From: Azospirillum brasilense | Lineage (GTDB): Bacteria; Pseudomonadota; Alphaproteobacteria; Azospirillales; Azospirillaceae | DNA length: 64,000 nt | Direction of reading: 5' to 3' | Assembly: GCF_005222205.1 (NCBI RefSeq) | Contig: NZ_CP032347.1 | Coordinates: 779,475-843,474 of the forward strand | Shown here: piece after piece, positions 34,195-43,192 of the stretch | Numbering within the stretch: the stretch's first letter is position 1 | Layout: each line of letters opens with the position of its first letter | Notes under the pieces: generated by a model | Databases searched by the model: none | What the model saw: the letters and a program-made list of their open reading frames with translations, nothing else | What the model was told of the DNA's origin: nothing | Made by a program: the position numbers and the translations under genes

Positions 34195-35280
34195 TCAGCG
34201 GCGCCGGGCGTGCCGGGCGGCCTGGACCATCATCATCTCCCCGACATTTTCGGGCGTCACCAGACCGACCAGCCGTCCGTTTCCGTCATCGACGCCGATC
34301 GCGGGCAGGCTTTTCTCCTGCATCAGCCGCAGCGCCTCCTCCAGCTTGCCGTGCCGGTGGATCACGGGGATGTCGGGGCGCATCACCTCCAGCACCGGCG
34401 TGTCCGGGCCGCGGTCGCGCAGGGCGCGGATCAGGTCGTCGCGGGTCAGCACGCCGCGCAGCGTGCCGGCGCCGTCCACCACGGGAAACTCGTGCTGGGT
34501 CGTCCGGATCAGGCATTGCACCGCGTCCTCCAGCACGCCGGAGGGCGGCAGCGTCTCGAAGCGGGTGACCATGGCGTCCGAGACGACCACGCCGTGGGTG
34601 ATCTCGCGCATCTGCACCGCGTGCGCCTCCGACGAGGCGCCCAGATAGACGAACAGCGCGATGAACAGCAGCATCGGGTTGCCGAACAGGCCGAGCAGTC
34701 CCAGCCCGATGGCCAGCGCCTGCCCGACCGAGGCCGCCACCTGGGTGCCGCGGACATAGCCCATGCGGCTCGCCAGCACCGCCCGCAGCACGCGCCCGCC
34801 GTCCATGGGGAAGGCCGGGATCAGGTTGAACAACGCCAGGAATAGGTTGACCACGGCCAGCCGGGACAGCACGTCGATTCCGGCGTTCCGCACCTCCGCC
34901 GCGCCGGCCGGCACGAAGCCGCCGAGCGCGGCGTAGAGCAGGGCGGCGATCACCAGATTCACCGCCGGTCCGGCCAGCGCCACCACCAGCTCCTGCGACG
35001 GCTTCTCCGGCAACCGTTCCAGCCGGGCCACCCCGCCGATCGGCAGCAGCGTGATGTCCGGCGTGCGCACACCGTAGCGCCGGGCGGCGAAGACGTGCCC
35101 GAACTCGTGCAGCAGCACGCAGAGGAACAGCAGCGAAAGGAAGACCACCCCCTCCAGAGCCGCAGGCCAGCCGCCCTGCGCGTGGTAGGCGGCGCCGATC
35201 CACAGGAGAAACAGGAAGAAGGTGACGTGGATGCGGATCACCGTGCCCTTCATGGTGCCGATGGGGATCGACCAGCTCAT
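34195..35280 (-). CDS. Site-2 protease family membrane peptidase with two CBS domains
   Basis: A 361-residue M50 metalloprotease. The zinc motif HEFGH (H58, E59, H62) lies in a membrane helix, and the third ligand is in NLIPAFPMDGGRVLRA near 158-172. Five or six membrane helices occupy residues 12-215, and two CBS domains follow (about 235-350), which may bind adenine nucleotides and control activity. This is the SpoIVFB/Rip3-like subgroup, which cuts membrane-bound regulators. No obvious substrate gene is adjacent, although the anti-sigma factor at 24576-25394 is in the window. Confidence 0.9.
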   Translation of the reverse strand: MSWSIPIGTMKGTVIRIHVTFFLFLLWIGAAYHAQGGWPAALEGVVFLSLLFLCVLLHEFGHVFAARRYGVRTPDITLLPIGGVARLERLPEKPSQELVVALAGPAVNLVIAALLYAALGGFVPAGAAEVRNAGIDVLSRLAVVNLFLALFNLIPAFPMDGGRVLRAVLASRMGYVRGTQVAASVGQALAIGLGLLGLFGNPMLLFIALFVYLGASSEAHAVQMREITHGVVVSDAMVTRFETLPPSGVLEDAVQCLIRTTQHEFPVVDGAGTLRGVLTRDDLIRALRDRGPDTPVLEVMRPDIPVIHRHGKLEEALRLMQEKSLPAIGVDDGNGRLVGLVTPENVGEMMMVQAARHARRR

Positions 35281-35374
35281 CCCGACCTCGCCTCGCGCTG
35301 TGACCGTCGTTCGACGGAGTCCTTATGTGGTGTCGCGCGGCGTGCGGCGTCATGGGCCTATCGGAGGAAGGGCT

Positions 35375-35415
35375 GGCCGTTGGAGGGCTGGGGCCGGCCC
35401 AGCCCTCCAACGGCC
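35375..35415 (-). terminator. Very strong hairpin after the RTX gene
   Basis: An 18-base arm (35375-35392) pairs perfectly with 35398-35415 around a five-base loop. It follows the RTX gene stop by 18 bases on the minus strand. There is no clean T-run, so it may terminate transcription, protect the 3' end, or both. Confidence 0.6.
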
Positions 35416-35432
35416 TTATACGCTCGACGGTG

Positions 35433-36137
35433 TTACAGGCCCCAGACGACGGTGTTGAACCAGTAATCCGTGCCGCTTAGGTTCAGATACTCGATGCGGC
35501 CGCTGCCGGCGGCGCTGCCGCTCCAGAAGTCGTCGATGATGATGTACTCGCTGATGGTGCCGTCGGCGGCGTCGGCCTTGGTGAAGAACAGAAGGTCGTT
35601 GGAATCGCCACCGAAGGTGCTGGCCCTGTAGTATTCGAGCTGGTTGGGCGCCGTGGGGCCGTTCAAGCGGAGCCGGTCGTAGTCGCCGTGCGAATCCGAG
35701 ATGAGATCGATGCCGTCCGAATTGCAGGTGTAGAGGTAGTTGTCGCTGTCGTAGCCACCGTAAAGGACATCGTTGCCGGCTCCGCCCGCCAGGACGTCCA
35801 GGCCGACATCCGAGCCGTAATCCCCGAACAGAGTGTCGTTGCCGGCCCCACCGTACAGCGTGTCGTTGTTGTTCCCGCCGTAGAGGAAGTCGTCCCCAGT
35901 CTCACCGCTCAGAAGATCGTTGTTGTCGTTGCCGTACAGCGTGTCGGCCCCGGTGCCGCCGTACAGGCTGTCGTTTCCGAAGCTGCCGTACAGCGTGTCG
36001 TTTCCGTCGCCACCGTCAATATAATCGGCGTCGGTGTTGCCCAGGATATCGTCGTTCCCGCCCTGTCCGAACAGCATGTTCGGTCCCGAAGGAGCGTCAT
36101 AGATGTCATTCCCGGAAGTTCCGTACCAGGTCGTCAT
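35433..36137 (-). CDS. Short RTX (hemolysin-type calcium-binding repeat) protein
   Basis: A 234-residue acidic protein. Residues about 5-140 are nonapeptide repeats of the GGxGNDxLY type (for example GGDGNDTLYG, GGTGADTLYG, GGAGNDTLFG), which form a calcium-bound beta-roll outside the cell. The C-terminal 85 residues (EYIIIDDFW, IEYLNLSGTDYWFNTVVW) resemble the type I secretion region. No catalytic domain is present. The ATG at 36137 has GGAG nine bases upstream; a longer start at 36171 lacks one. No type I exporter genes are in the window. Confidence 0.85.
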   Translation of the reverse strand: MTTWYGTSGNDIYDAPSGPNMLFGQGGNDDILGNTDADYIDGGDGNDTLYGSFGNDSLYGGTGADTLYGNDNNDLLSGETGDDFLYGGNNNDTLYGGAGNDTLFGDYGSDVGLDVLAGGAGNDVLYGGYDSDNYLYTCNSDGIDLISDSHGDYDRLRLNGPTAPNQLEYYRASTFGGDSNDLLFFTKADAADGTISEYIIIDDFWSGSAAGSGRIEYLNLSGTDYWFNTVVWGL

Positions 36138-36583
36138 CGCAAGTTTCTCCAATTTATTAGCCGTATACGGCATATCTTTTTCGCCATCGGCGTGCATTGA
36201 AGTCAATGGAGCGGATTTCGAAACCGGTTACCCTTGTATAAATTTGATAGCAAATGCATCCAAGCGAGTGTTAATTAGCGAAATATCAACCATGGAAACC
36301 TTTGATATGTCTTGATCGGCTCATGATTAGTTATCTAACTAATGGAAAGCGTCATTTTGACGCGTCCATTCGGCGTTTTTGTTGCCGCTGACGGGGATTG
36401 TTTCTTCGTCCTGGATGAATTCACTTGGCGGGAGAGATCCAGCCGCGAACGCCTGAGAATCGCGCAGACGACCGCGAAGCTGACGACGCAGAGGGCGGGT
36501 GGGGGCGCGGGGACCAACGCGCGGGCAACCGGCTTGCGCCGCGACCGTTCACGGGAAGGACGCAGCCGGTGCTCAGTCTGCGA
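36138..36583. other. AT-rich intergenic region before the RTX gene
   Basis: About 450 bases between the RTX gene and the E1 gene stop. The part 36160-36345 is clearly AT-richer than the chromosome average and should hold the RTX promoter; a palindrome lies at 36326-36343. The frames that stay open at 36335-36602 on either strand have no ribosome site or family resemblance, so no gene is called. Confidence 0.5.
36326..36343. promoter_or_regulatory. Palindrome ATTAGTTA-TC-TAACTAAT, operator-like
   Basis: Perfect 8-base arms around two bases, about 190 bases upstream of the RTX start. A shorter relative (GTTAG-N4-CTAAC) lies upstream of the orphan gene at 39763. Confidence 0.4.
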
Positions 36584-38992
36584 TTACACCGCCTTCAAGT
36601 AACGGACCGGCCGGCCGGGGGACAGGGCCTCCGCCGCGCGGACGATGGCCTGGGCGTCGATGCCGTGATGGCGGTAGAGGTCGGCGATGGTGCCGGTCTG
36701 GCCGAAATGCTCGACCCCCAGCGCCCGCGTGCGGTGGCCTTGGACCGAGCCCAGCCAGCCCAGACCCGCCGGGTGCCCGTCCTGCACCGTCACCAGCGCG
36801 CAATGGGGCGGCACGCCCTCCAGCAGCCGTTCGACGTGGGAGCGCGCGTGGGGCTTGCCGCGCTCGCGCGCCCGCTGCGCGGCGCTCCAGCCGGCGTGCA
36901 GCCGGTCGGCGGAGGTGACGGCCAATAGCCCGACGTCGCGGCGGTCCTCGCCGAGCATGCCCACCGCCTCGATGGCCTCCGGCGCCACCACGCCGCTGTA
37001 GGCGACCACCACCTGGGCGTTCGGCCCGGGACGACGCAGCCAATAGGCGCCCTGGACGATGCCGTTCTCCAGCTCCGCGTCCATGGTGCGGACCGGCTGC
37101 TCCAGCACGCGGGAGGACAGGCGCAGATAGACCGAGCCGCCGGTCTCGTCGCGCAGCCAGTTGCGCTCGTCCGGCTCGCCCTCGCCCTCCCGCTGCATGT
37201 AATCGAAGGCCCAGCGCATGGTGACGGCCAGCTCATCGGCGAAGGCCGGCTCGAAGCAGGCCAGCCCGTCCTGGGCCATGCCGACCAGCGGGGTGGCGAT
37301 GGATTGGTGCGCCCCGCCCTCCGGGGCCAGTGTCACGCCGGACGGGGTCGCCACCAGCAGGAACCGCGCGTCCTGATAGCAGGCGTAGTTCATCTGGTCC
37401 GCCGCCCGCATGACGAAAGGGTCGTAGACGGTGCCGATGGGCAGCAGCCGCTCGCCGAACAGCGAATGCGACAGGCCGAGCGCCGACAACAGGATGAACA
37501 GGTTGGACTCGGCGATGCCCAGCTCGAAATGCTGGCCGTCGGGCGAGAAGTCCCATGTGTAGGTGGAGGGGATGCGCTCCTTCTTGAACAGGTCGGCCAG
37601 AGCGCTCTTGGCGAACAGGCCGCGGCGGTTCACCCAGGCGCCGAGGTTGGTGGAGACCGTCACGTCCGGCGCGGTCGTCACGATGCGCTCCGCCAGCTCC
37701 GTCTTCTCGCGCCCTAGCTCGTTCAGGATCAGGCCGAAGGCCGCCTGGGTGGACAGCGCCTTCTGTGACGGGGCCGCCAGAGCCGCCGGCACCGGGACCG
37801 CCGCCGCGTCATGGCGCCGCCGTCCCTTGGCCGCGAAGGGCACGCGCTTCAGGAAGGCGTCCAGTTCCGCCGCCGGCCGGCCCAGCCCTTCGAAGCGGTC
37901 CCACTCATGGCCCGGACGGACGGCGTTGGCGGCGCGGAACGCCTCCATCTGCGCCGGGGTCATCAGGCCGGAATGGTTGTCCTTGTGCCCGGCCAGCGGC
38001 AGCCCGGCGCCCTTGATGGTGTAGGCGATGAAGCAGACCGGCCGGTCGTGCGTGCGCGCCTGGGCGAAGGCGTCGAGCAGCGAAGGCAGGTCGTGGCCGC
38101 CGAGATTGCCCATCAGAAGGGCCAGCTCCTCGTCGCTGCGGCGCTCGATCAGGCGGGTGACCGGCCCCTGGTCGCCCAGATCGTCGAGCAGCCGCTTCCG
38201 CCACGCCGCCCCGCCCTGGTAGGTCAGCGCGGAATAGAGCTGGTTCGGGCAGTGGTCGATCCAGTCGCGCAGGCGCTGGCCGCCCTCCTCCTGGAAGGCC
38301 GCCTGCATCAGCGCGCCGTATTTCAGGATCACCACGTCCCAGCCGAAGGCGCGGAAGATGTTCTCCAGCCGCTCCCACAGCCCCTCGCGGATCACCGCGT
38401 CCAGGCTCTGGCGGTTGTAGTCGACGATCCACCAGGTGTTGCGCAGCCCGTGCTTCCAGCCCTCCTGAAGCGCTTCGAAGATGTTGCCCTCGTCCATCTC
38501 GGCGTCGCCGACCAGCGACACCATGCGCCCCTCGGGCCGGTCCTTCGCCCAGCCCTTGGCCTTCACATAGTCCTGGACCAGCGAGGCGAAGAGCGTCTGC
38601 GCCACCCCCAGCCCGACCGAGCCGGTGGAGAAGTCCACGTCGTCCACGTCCTTGGTCCGCGACGGGTAGGACTGGGCGCCCTTGAAGCCGCGGAAATTCT
38701 CCAGATTGCCGCGCGTCTGGTTGCCCAGCAGATACTGGATGGCGTGGAAGATCGGGCTGGCGTGCGGCTTCACCGCCACCCGGTCCTCCGGACGCAGGGC
38801 CTGGAAGTAGAGCGCCGTCATGATCGTCGCCAGCGAGGCCGAGGACGCCTGATGCCCGCCGATCTTCAGCCCGTCCTGGTTGGGGCGGACGTGATTGGCG
38901 TTGTGGATCGTCCAGGACGCGAGCCAGAGAACCTTGCGCTCCAGCTCGCGCAGGCAGGCGAGGTCGGCGTGGTTCGGAACGGTCGCGTCCAT
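36584..38992 (-). CDS. Thiamine-diphosphate 2-oxoacid dehydrogenase E1 (AceE/MdeB-like, transketolase family)
   Basis: An 802-residue single-chain E1-type enzyme that decarboxylates a 2-oxoacid. The TPP/Mg motif GDAEMDEGN is at 162-170 with the Asn in DYNRQSLDA near 196, and GGHQAS, HASPIFHAIQYLLGNQ and KDNHSGLMT match the AceE subgroup. The pyrimidine domain has FELGIAESNLF near 495. It is shorter than housekeeping AceE (about 890). A divergent Lrp-type gene mirrors the mdeR/mdeB arrangement of pseudomonads, where MdeB handles 2-oxobutyrate from methionine; no methionine gamma-lyase gene is adjacent here. No E2 or E3 genes are nearby, so it would have to share another complex or act alone. 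AAGGGGA precedes the ATG. Confidence 0.83.
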   Translation of the reverse strand: MDATVPNHADLACLRELERKVLWLASWTIHNANHVRPNQDGLKIGGHQASSASLATIMTALYFQALRPEDRVAVKPHASPIFHAIQYLLGNQTRGNLENFRGFKGAQSYPSRTKDVDDVDFSTGSVGLGVAQTLFASLVQDYVKAKGWAKDRPEGRMVSLVGDAEMDEGNIFEALQEGWKHGLRNTWWIVDYNRQSLDAVIREGLWERLENIFRAFGWDVVILKYGALMQAAFQEEGGQRLRDWIDHCPNQLYSALTYQGGAAWRKRLLDDLGDQGPVTRLIERRSDEELALLMGNLGGHDLPSLLDAFAQARTHDRPVCFIAYTIKGAGLPLAGHKDNHSGLMTPAQMEAFRAANAVRPGHEWDRFEGLGRPAAELDAFLKRVPFAAKGRRRHDAAAVPVPAALAAPSQKALSTQAAFGLILNELGREKTELAERIVTTAPDVTVSTNLGAWVNRRGLFAKSALADLFKKERIPSTYTWDFSPDGQHFELGIAESNLFILLSALGLSHSLFGERLLPIGTVYDPFVMRAADQMNYACYQDARFLLVATPSGVTLAPEGGAHQSIATPLVGMAQDGLACFEPAFADELAVTMRWAFDYMQREGEGEPDERNWLRDETGGSVYLRLSSRVLEQPVRTMDAELENGIVQGAYWLRRPGPNAQVVVAYSGVVAPEAIEAVGMLGEDRRDVGLLAVTSADRLHAGWSAAQRARERGKPHARSHVERLLEGVPPHCALVTVQDGHPAGLGWLGSVQGHRTRALGVEHFGQTGTIADLYRHHGIDAQAIVRAAEALSPGRPVRYLKAV

Positions 38993-39132
38993 GTCTGTTC
39001 CCCTTTCAACGGAACGGCGGTCGATGATTGGTGAAGCCTATCATTTGTGCCGCGGCAGGCGTTTGCAAAGTGGCGCCGGAAACCGCGCCGGATTAGCATT
39101 GGATTGCGCAGAAGCCTTTCAGACAGCATGAA

Positions 39133-39615
39133 ATGCCAAAAATCAAACTCGACCGCATCGACCGGAAGATCCTGGCCCTGCTCCAGCAGGACGGGCGGAT
39201 GCCCAACAACGAGTTGGCGGAGCGCGTCGGCCTGTCGCCGTCCCCCTGTCTGCGTCGGGTCAAGGCGCTGGAAGACGCGGGCGTCATCGCCCGCCACGTC
39301 GCTCTGGTCGATCCCGCCGCGGTCGATCTTCCGGTGAATGTCTTCGTCAGCGTCAGCCTGGAACGGCAGGTGGAGGAGCGGATCGACGCCTTCGAGGCCG
39401 CGGTGATGGCGCTGCCGGAGGTGATGGAATGCTATCTGATGACCGGCGACGCCGATTACCTGCTGCGCGTGGTGGTCCCCGACCTCGCCAGCTACGAGCG
39501 CTTCCTGAAGGAGCATCTGACGCGGATTTCAGGGGTCGCCAACATCCGGTCGAGCTTCGCGCTGAAGCAGGTGCGCTACCGCACGGCCCTACCGCTGGGC
39601 CATTTGGCGGAGTGA
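39133..39615 (+). CDS. Lrp/AsnC family transcriptional regulator
   Basis: A 160-residue regulator with the winged helix (LDRIDRKILALLQQDGR, LAERVGLSPSPCLRRVKALE) and RAM domain (VNVFVSVSLE, VMECYLMTGDADYLLRVVV). It is divergent from the E1 gene with 140 bases between starts, so it probably controls that gene in response to an amino acid. Within the window it is a second Lrp, distinct from the one beside proC. Confidence 0.9.
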   Translation: MPKIKLDRIDRKILALLQQDGRMPNNELAERVGLSPSPCLRRVKALEDAGVIARHVALVDPAAVDLPVNVFVSVSLERQVEERIDAFEAAVMALPEVMECYLMTGDADYLLRVVVPDLASYERFLKEHLTRISGVANIRSSFALKQVRYRTALPLGHLAE

Positions 39616-39667
39616 CCAGGACGGTCATGAATCCATAGGGATCTAAGCATTCATGCCAAGATTATTG

Positions 39668-39681
39668 GTTAGGTTTCTAAC
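39668..39681. promoter_or_regulatory. Inverted repeat GTTAG-GTTT-CTAAC
   Basis: Five-base arms in an AT-rich stretch 82 bases upstream of the orphan gene at 39763. The half-site resembles that of the palindrome before the RTX gene. Confidence 0.25.
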
Positions 39682-39762
39682 TATATTCTATGACGTTGAT
39701 CAGTTGCATAAGTCGTTCTATCATTTCATTAAGTTCCAAGGCTGCGACTTGATGGGGATAGG

Positions 39763-40437
39763 ATGTCAAACATTTCCTTGAGCGGCGCGATCCCTTCAGC
39801 GTCGGCACATCCGACGATGCCCTCCAAGCCGCCGGTAAGCCGGACCAAGGAGAGCGAAGCCAGCAACGGCGGCGGGAAGGCCGACCATGTGGACTTGAGC
39901 CCGTTGGCATCGGCCTTGAAGGGCGACGCACTTTCGCTGTTCGGCAAGTTGTCGTCTGAGGACCGAAGCGCATTGGGTCTCTTCGTTTCGTCCGGCCAAA
40001 TGTCGGCCGACGAAATGAACGATGCGCTTTCGGGAAAACTGAAGGAAACCCGCAGCCGGACGTTTTGGAAAGGCGCCATCGAAGCGGGCGTCGGGCAGGA
40101 AACCGACAAACAGAAGAAGATCAGAACACTTTCGGAGAGCATCGAGGCGCGGATGTCCGCCATCGATAAGATCGCCGGCTCGGGGTTGCGTCTGGATCAG
40201 GCGGTCGCGATCTCGAACGAGTTGCGAGGCGCGATGCGGGAACGCAGTTCATTGATGGGTCAGACGGACGATGGCGCAACCACGGTGAGGTTGACCGCGG
40301 ATTTTGCCTTGAACAAGCTGGCGCGGACCGACTCGGAACGCGCGGCGGGAGCCAAACTGTCCGCTCTGGGCTTCAAGTCCGAAAGCTTCGATCAGGTGTT
40401 GAAGGACACGGCGGAAAAGGACATCGCTTCCATGTGA
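39763..40437 (+). CDS. Orphan hydrophilic protein (224 aa), unknown function
   Basis: A 224-residue soluble, helical protein with a Ser/Pro-rich N-terminus (SGAIPSASAHPTMPSKPPVSRT) and no membrane segment, cysteine or known domain. A stretch DHVDLSPLASALKGDALSLFGKL followed by LSSEDRSALGLFVSSGQMSADEMNDAL is reminiscent of short helical flagellar or secreted-effector proteins, but this is only an impression. The GC content is visibly lower than that of its neighbours and the upstream region is AT-rich, which hints at acquisition by transfer. A GGGGATAGG site precedes the ATG. Confidence 0.65.
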   Translation: MSNISLSGAIPSASAHPTMPSKPPVSRTKESEASNGGGKADHVDLSPLASALKGDALSLFGKLSSEDRSALGLFVSSGQMSADEMNDALSGKLKETRSRTFWKGAIEAGVGQETDKQKKIRTLSESIEARMSAIDKIAGSGLRLDQAVAISNELRGAMRERSSLMGQTDDGATTVRLTADFALNKLARTDSERAAGAKLSALGFKSESFDQVLKDTAEKDIASM

Positions 40438-40646
40438 GCGTATGCGCGCTGTGACAACCGTGGTCCGTCGGCCGCAACCCTGCTTTCAATATGTTCAACA
40501 TCCCATCGTCCGGACCGCTCATGACGTTCGCGATGGAAGACCTGCGCCGCTTTTTGCCATAAAGAGTATTGGAACAGGGGCGATCGGCGAAATTTCCCGC
40601 TGACAGACCCCGACCAACAGGCGAAGGCATGGGGAAGCAGGACGGG

Positions 40647-41540
40647 ATGATGGACTGGGACAAGTTGCGGGTGTTCCACGCTGTGGCCGAGGCCGGCAGC
40701 TTCACCCACGCGGGCGAGGCCCTCAACCTCAGCCAATCGGCGGTCAGCCGGCAGATCAGCGCGCTGGAGGACAGCCTCGGCGTTCCACTGTTCCACCGCC
40801 ACGCCCGCGGCCTGATCCTGACCGAGCAGGGCGAGTTGCTGAACCACGCGGCGCGCGACATCTTCGCCAAGCTGTCGATGACCCAGGCGATGCTGAGCGA
40901 GAGCAAGGACGCCGCCAAGGGGCCGCTGAAGGTGACGGCCACGGCGGCCTTCGGCTCGACGTGGCTGACTCCGCGCATCGGGGAATTCCTGGCGCTCTAC
41001 CCGGACATCCAGCTCACCCTGCTGATCACAGACACGGAGCTGGATCTGGGCATGCGCGAGGCCGACGTGGCGATCCGCGTCAGCCCGCCGCGCCAGCCGG
41101 ACCTGATCCAGCGGCACCTGATGACCTTCCGCTCCCACCTCTACGCGCACCGCCGGTACCTGGACCGCAAGGGAGAACCGCAGACGGTGGGCGATCTCGC
41201 CTCCCACGATCTGGTGACCTATCCGCAGGAGTTGCGCGCGCCTTTCGCCAACACCCACTGGCTGCGCGATCTGGTGACCGACCCGGTGGCCCGCGACCGG
41301 ACGGTCCTTCAGGTCAACAACCTGTACGCAATCTTCCGCGCCGTCGAGAGCGGGCTGGGCATAGGCTCGCTGCCCGACTATCTGGTGACCGGTTTGAATG
41401 ACATCGTGCGGGTGCTGCCGGACCAGTCCGGGTCGAAGGTGGACGCCTTCTTCGTCTATCCGGAGGAGCTGCGCCATTCCAAGCGCATCGCGGTCTTCCG
41501 CGACTTTCTGGTCAAGAGGGTTGCGGAAAGCCAGTTCTAA
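40647..41540 (+). CDS. LysR family transcriptional regulator
   Basis: A 297-residue LysR regulator. The DNA-binding domain is MMDWDKLRVFHAVAEAGSFT... with LNLSQSAVSRQISALED (about residues 23-39), and the periplasmic-binding-like effector domain follows from about residue 95 (PLKVTATAAFG). The ATG at 40647 has GGGGAAG nine bases upstream; an in-frame ATG six codons earlier is the alternative. It precedes the ExuT-like transporter gene in the same direction but is 280 bases away, so it may or may not control it. Effector unknown. Confidence 0.9.
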   Translation: MMDWDKLRVFHAVAEAGSFTHAGEALNLSQSAVSRQISALEDSLGVPLFHRHARGLILTEQGELLNHAARDIFAKLSMTQAMLSESKDAAKGPLKVTATAAFGSTWLTPRIGEFLALYPDIQLTLLITDTELDLGMREADVAIRVSPPRQPDLIQRHLMTFRSHLYAHRRYLDRKGEPQTVGDLASHDLVTYPQELRAPFANTHWLRDLVTDPVARDRTVLQVNNLYAIFRAVESGLGIGSLPDYLVTGLNDIVRVLPDQSGSKVDAFFVYPEELRHSKRIAVFRDFLVKRVAESQF

Positions 41541-41672
41541 TTCCCGTTCGACGGGTTGACGGACGGGGCGCGGCGCCGGACAGGGCCGCGCCCTTTGTTT
41601 TTTTGCGCCATCCAGCATGCGACATAGTGTCGGTCAGGACGGCACGGCCGACTTCGCGCTTGCGCGCTAAAC

Positions 41673-41689
41673 TGATATATTAATATATG
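41673..41689. promoter_or_regulatory. Operator-like site A upstream of the ExuT-like gene
   Basis: TGATATATTAATATATG, with a perfect 14-base AT palindrome at 41675-41688. It matches site C (47392-47408) at 16 of 17 positions and shares TATAyTANNATA with site B near 44340. Probably bound by the GntR regulator encoded at 43505-44224. Confidence 0.55.
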
Positions 41690-41822
41690 CCGCACATGCG
41701 GAGCCCACCGTGTGTCGGCGCTCAAAGCCTGGGCCCCATCCAATAATCGCAATCGCCAGGAGTTTCCCGGAAGGGAAAGGCGTGCGCCCATGCCTGCCGA
41801 TGAACAGGCAAGTGAGGAAGTC

Positions 41823-43109
41823 ATGAAGATAGTGCGTGGTCTGCGATGGAAAGTTCTGGCGCTCATCATGCTGGGGACGATCATCAATTACATCGACCGC
41901 AACACACTGGGCATCCTGGCGCCGATGCTCAAGGAACAACTGCACTTCACGACGGAGCAGTATTCCTACATCGTCAGCGTGTTCCAGCTCTGCTACAGCC
42001 TGATGCAGCCGATCGCCGGCTATGTGACCGACCTCATCGGCCTGAAATTCGGCTACGCGATGTTCGCCTTCGTCTGGGGCAGCGCCGCGGCCCTGCACGC
42101 CTTCTCCGGCGGCTGGCAGTCGATGGCCTTCTTCCGCGGCCTGCTCGGCATCAGCGAGGCGGCGGCCATGCCGTCGGGCGCCAAGACCGCCACCCTGTGG
42201 TTCCCGGCTAAGGAGCGCTCGATCGCCACGGGCTGGTTCAACACCGGCAGCTCGGTCGGCGCCATGATCGCCCCGCCGCTGGTCATCTGGCTGTCCGTGA
42301 CCTGGAGCTGGCAGATCGCCTTCGTCGTCACCGGCCTGCTGGGCGTCGGCCTGTCGATGCTGTGGCTGGCGCTGTACCGCAACCCGGAAAACCACCCGAA
42401 GCTGACCAAGGAGGAGCACGCCTACATCCTGGACGGCCAGGAGCAGGTGCAGCTTCCCAAGCCCTCGATGAAGCGCGTCGTCACCATGCGCAAGTTCTGG
42501 GGCATCGCCGCCGCCCGCTTCCTGACCGAGCCGGCGTGGCAGACCTTCAGCTTCTGGATTCCGCTCTACATGGTCAGCACGCGCGGCATGGACATCAAGC
42601 AGTTCGCGCTGTTCGCCTGGCTGCCCTTCCTGTTCGCCGACATCGGCTGCGTCCTCAGCGGCTACCTGTCGCCCTTCTTCGCCAAGCGCTTCCGGATGTC
42701 GCTGGTCAACTCGCGCATCGCCGGCATCGGCATCGGCGCGGTGTGCATGATCGGCCCGGCCCTGATCGGCCTGACCAGCAGCCCGATCACCGCTATCTTC
42801 CTGTTCTCGATCGGCGCCTTCGCGCACCAGATGCTGTCGAGCCTGCTCTACGCCCTGGTCACCGACACCTTCGAAAAGCAGGACGTTGCCACGGCGACCG
42901 GCTTCGGCGGCATGGCCGGCTACATGGGCGGCATGATCTTCTCGCTGATCATCGGCCAGCTTGCCAGCACGATTGGTTACGAGCCGCTGTTCGTCTGCCT
43001 GTCGGTCTTCGACATCACGGCCTTCATCGTGGTGCTGGTGGTTCTCGGCCAGTGGGGCCGGAACAAGGTCACGCCCCCGGCGGTGCCGAGCGGCGCCCAC
43101 GCTGACTGA
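41823..43109 (+). CDS. MFS transporter, hexuronate (ExuT)-like
   Basis: A 428-residue major facilitator with twelve membrane segments. The start region IVRGLRWKVLALIMLGTIINYIDRN, the loop SEAAAMPSGAKTATLWFPAKERSIATGWFNTGSS and the block RFLTEPAWQTFSFWIPLY are typical of the anion:cation symporter subgroup that includes hexuronate transporter ExuT. It likely imports galacturonate or glucuronate, plausible for a root coloniser, but other organic anions are possible. The ATG at 41823 has GAGGAAG upstream; an ATG at 41790 would add eleven residues. A terminator follows at 43157. Confidence 0.83.
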   Translation: MKIVRGLRWKVLALIMLGTIINYIDRNTLGILAPMLKEQLHFTTEQYSYIVSVFQLCYSLMQPIAGYVTDLIGLKFGYAMFAFVWGSAAALHAFSGGWQSMAFFRGLLGISEAAAMPSGAKTATLWFPAKERSIATGWFNTGSSVGAMIAPPLVIWLSVTWSWQIAFVVTGLLGVGLSMLWLALYRNPENHPKLTKEEHAYILDGQEQVQLPKPSMKRVVTMRKFWGIAAARFLTEPAWQTFSFWIPLYMVSTRGMDIKQFALFAWLPFLFADIGCVLSGYLSPFFAKRFRMSLVNSRIAGIGIGAVCMIGPALIGLTSSPITAIFLFSIGAFAHQMLSSLLYALVTDTFEKQDVATATGFGGMAGYMGGMIFSLIIGQLASTIGYEPLFVCLSVFDITAFIVVLVVLGQWGRNKVTPPAVPSGAHAD

Positions 43110-43156
43110 CGCCGGCGTCTCCTCATCTCATGGGGCCGTGCGATTCGGAAAGTTCC

Positions 43157-43175
43157 GGGCCGCGCGGCCCTTTTT
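43157..43175 (+). terminator. Rho-independent terminator after the ExuT-like gene
   Basis: Stem GGGCC (43157-43161) and GGCCC (43166-43170) around GCGC, followed at once by TTTTT. It ends the plus-strand transcript 48 bases after the stop codon. Confidence 0.85.
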
Positions 43176-43192
43176 CAATCTGGATGAAGGGC

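Noticed and set aside
36335..36602. Overlapping frames on both strands between the RTX and E1 genes
   Set aside because: No ribosome site, no family resemblance, and composition typical of non-coding sequence.
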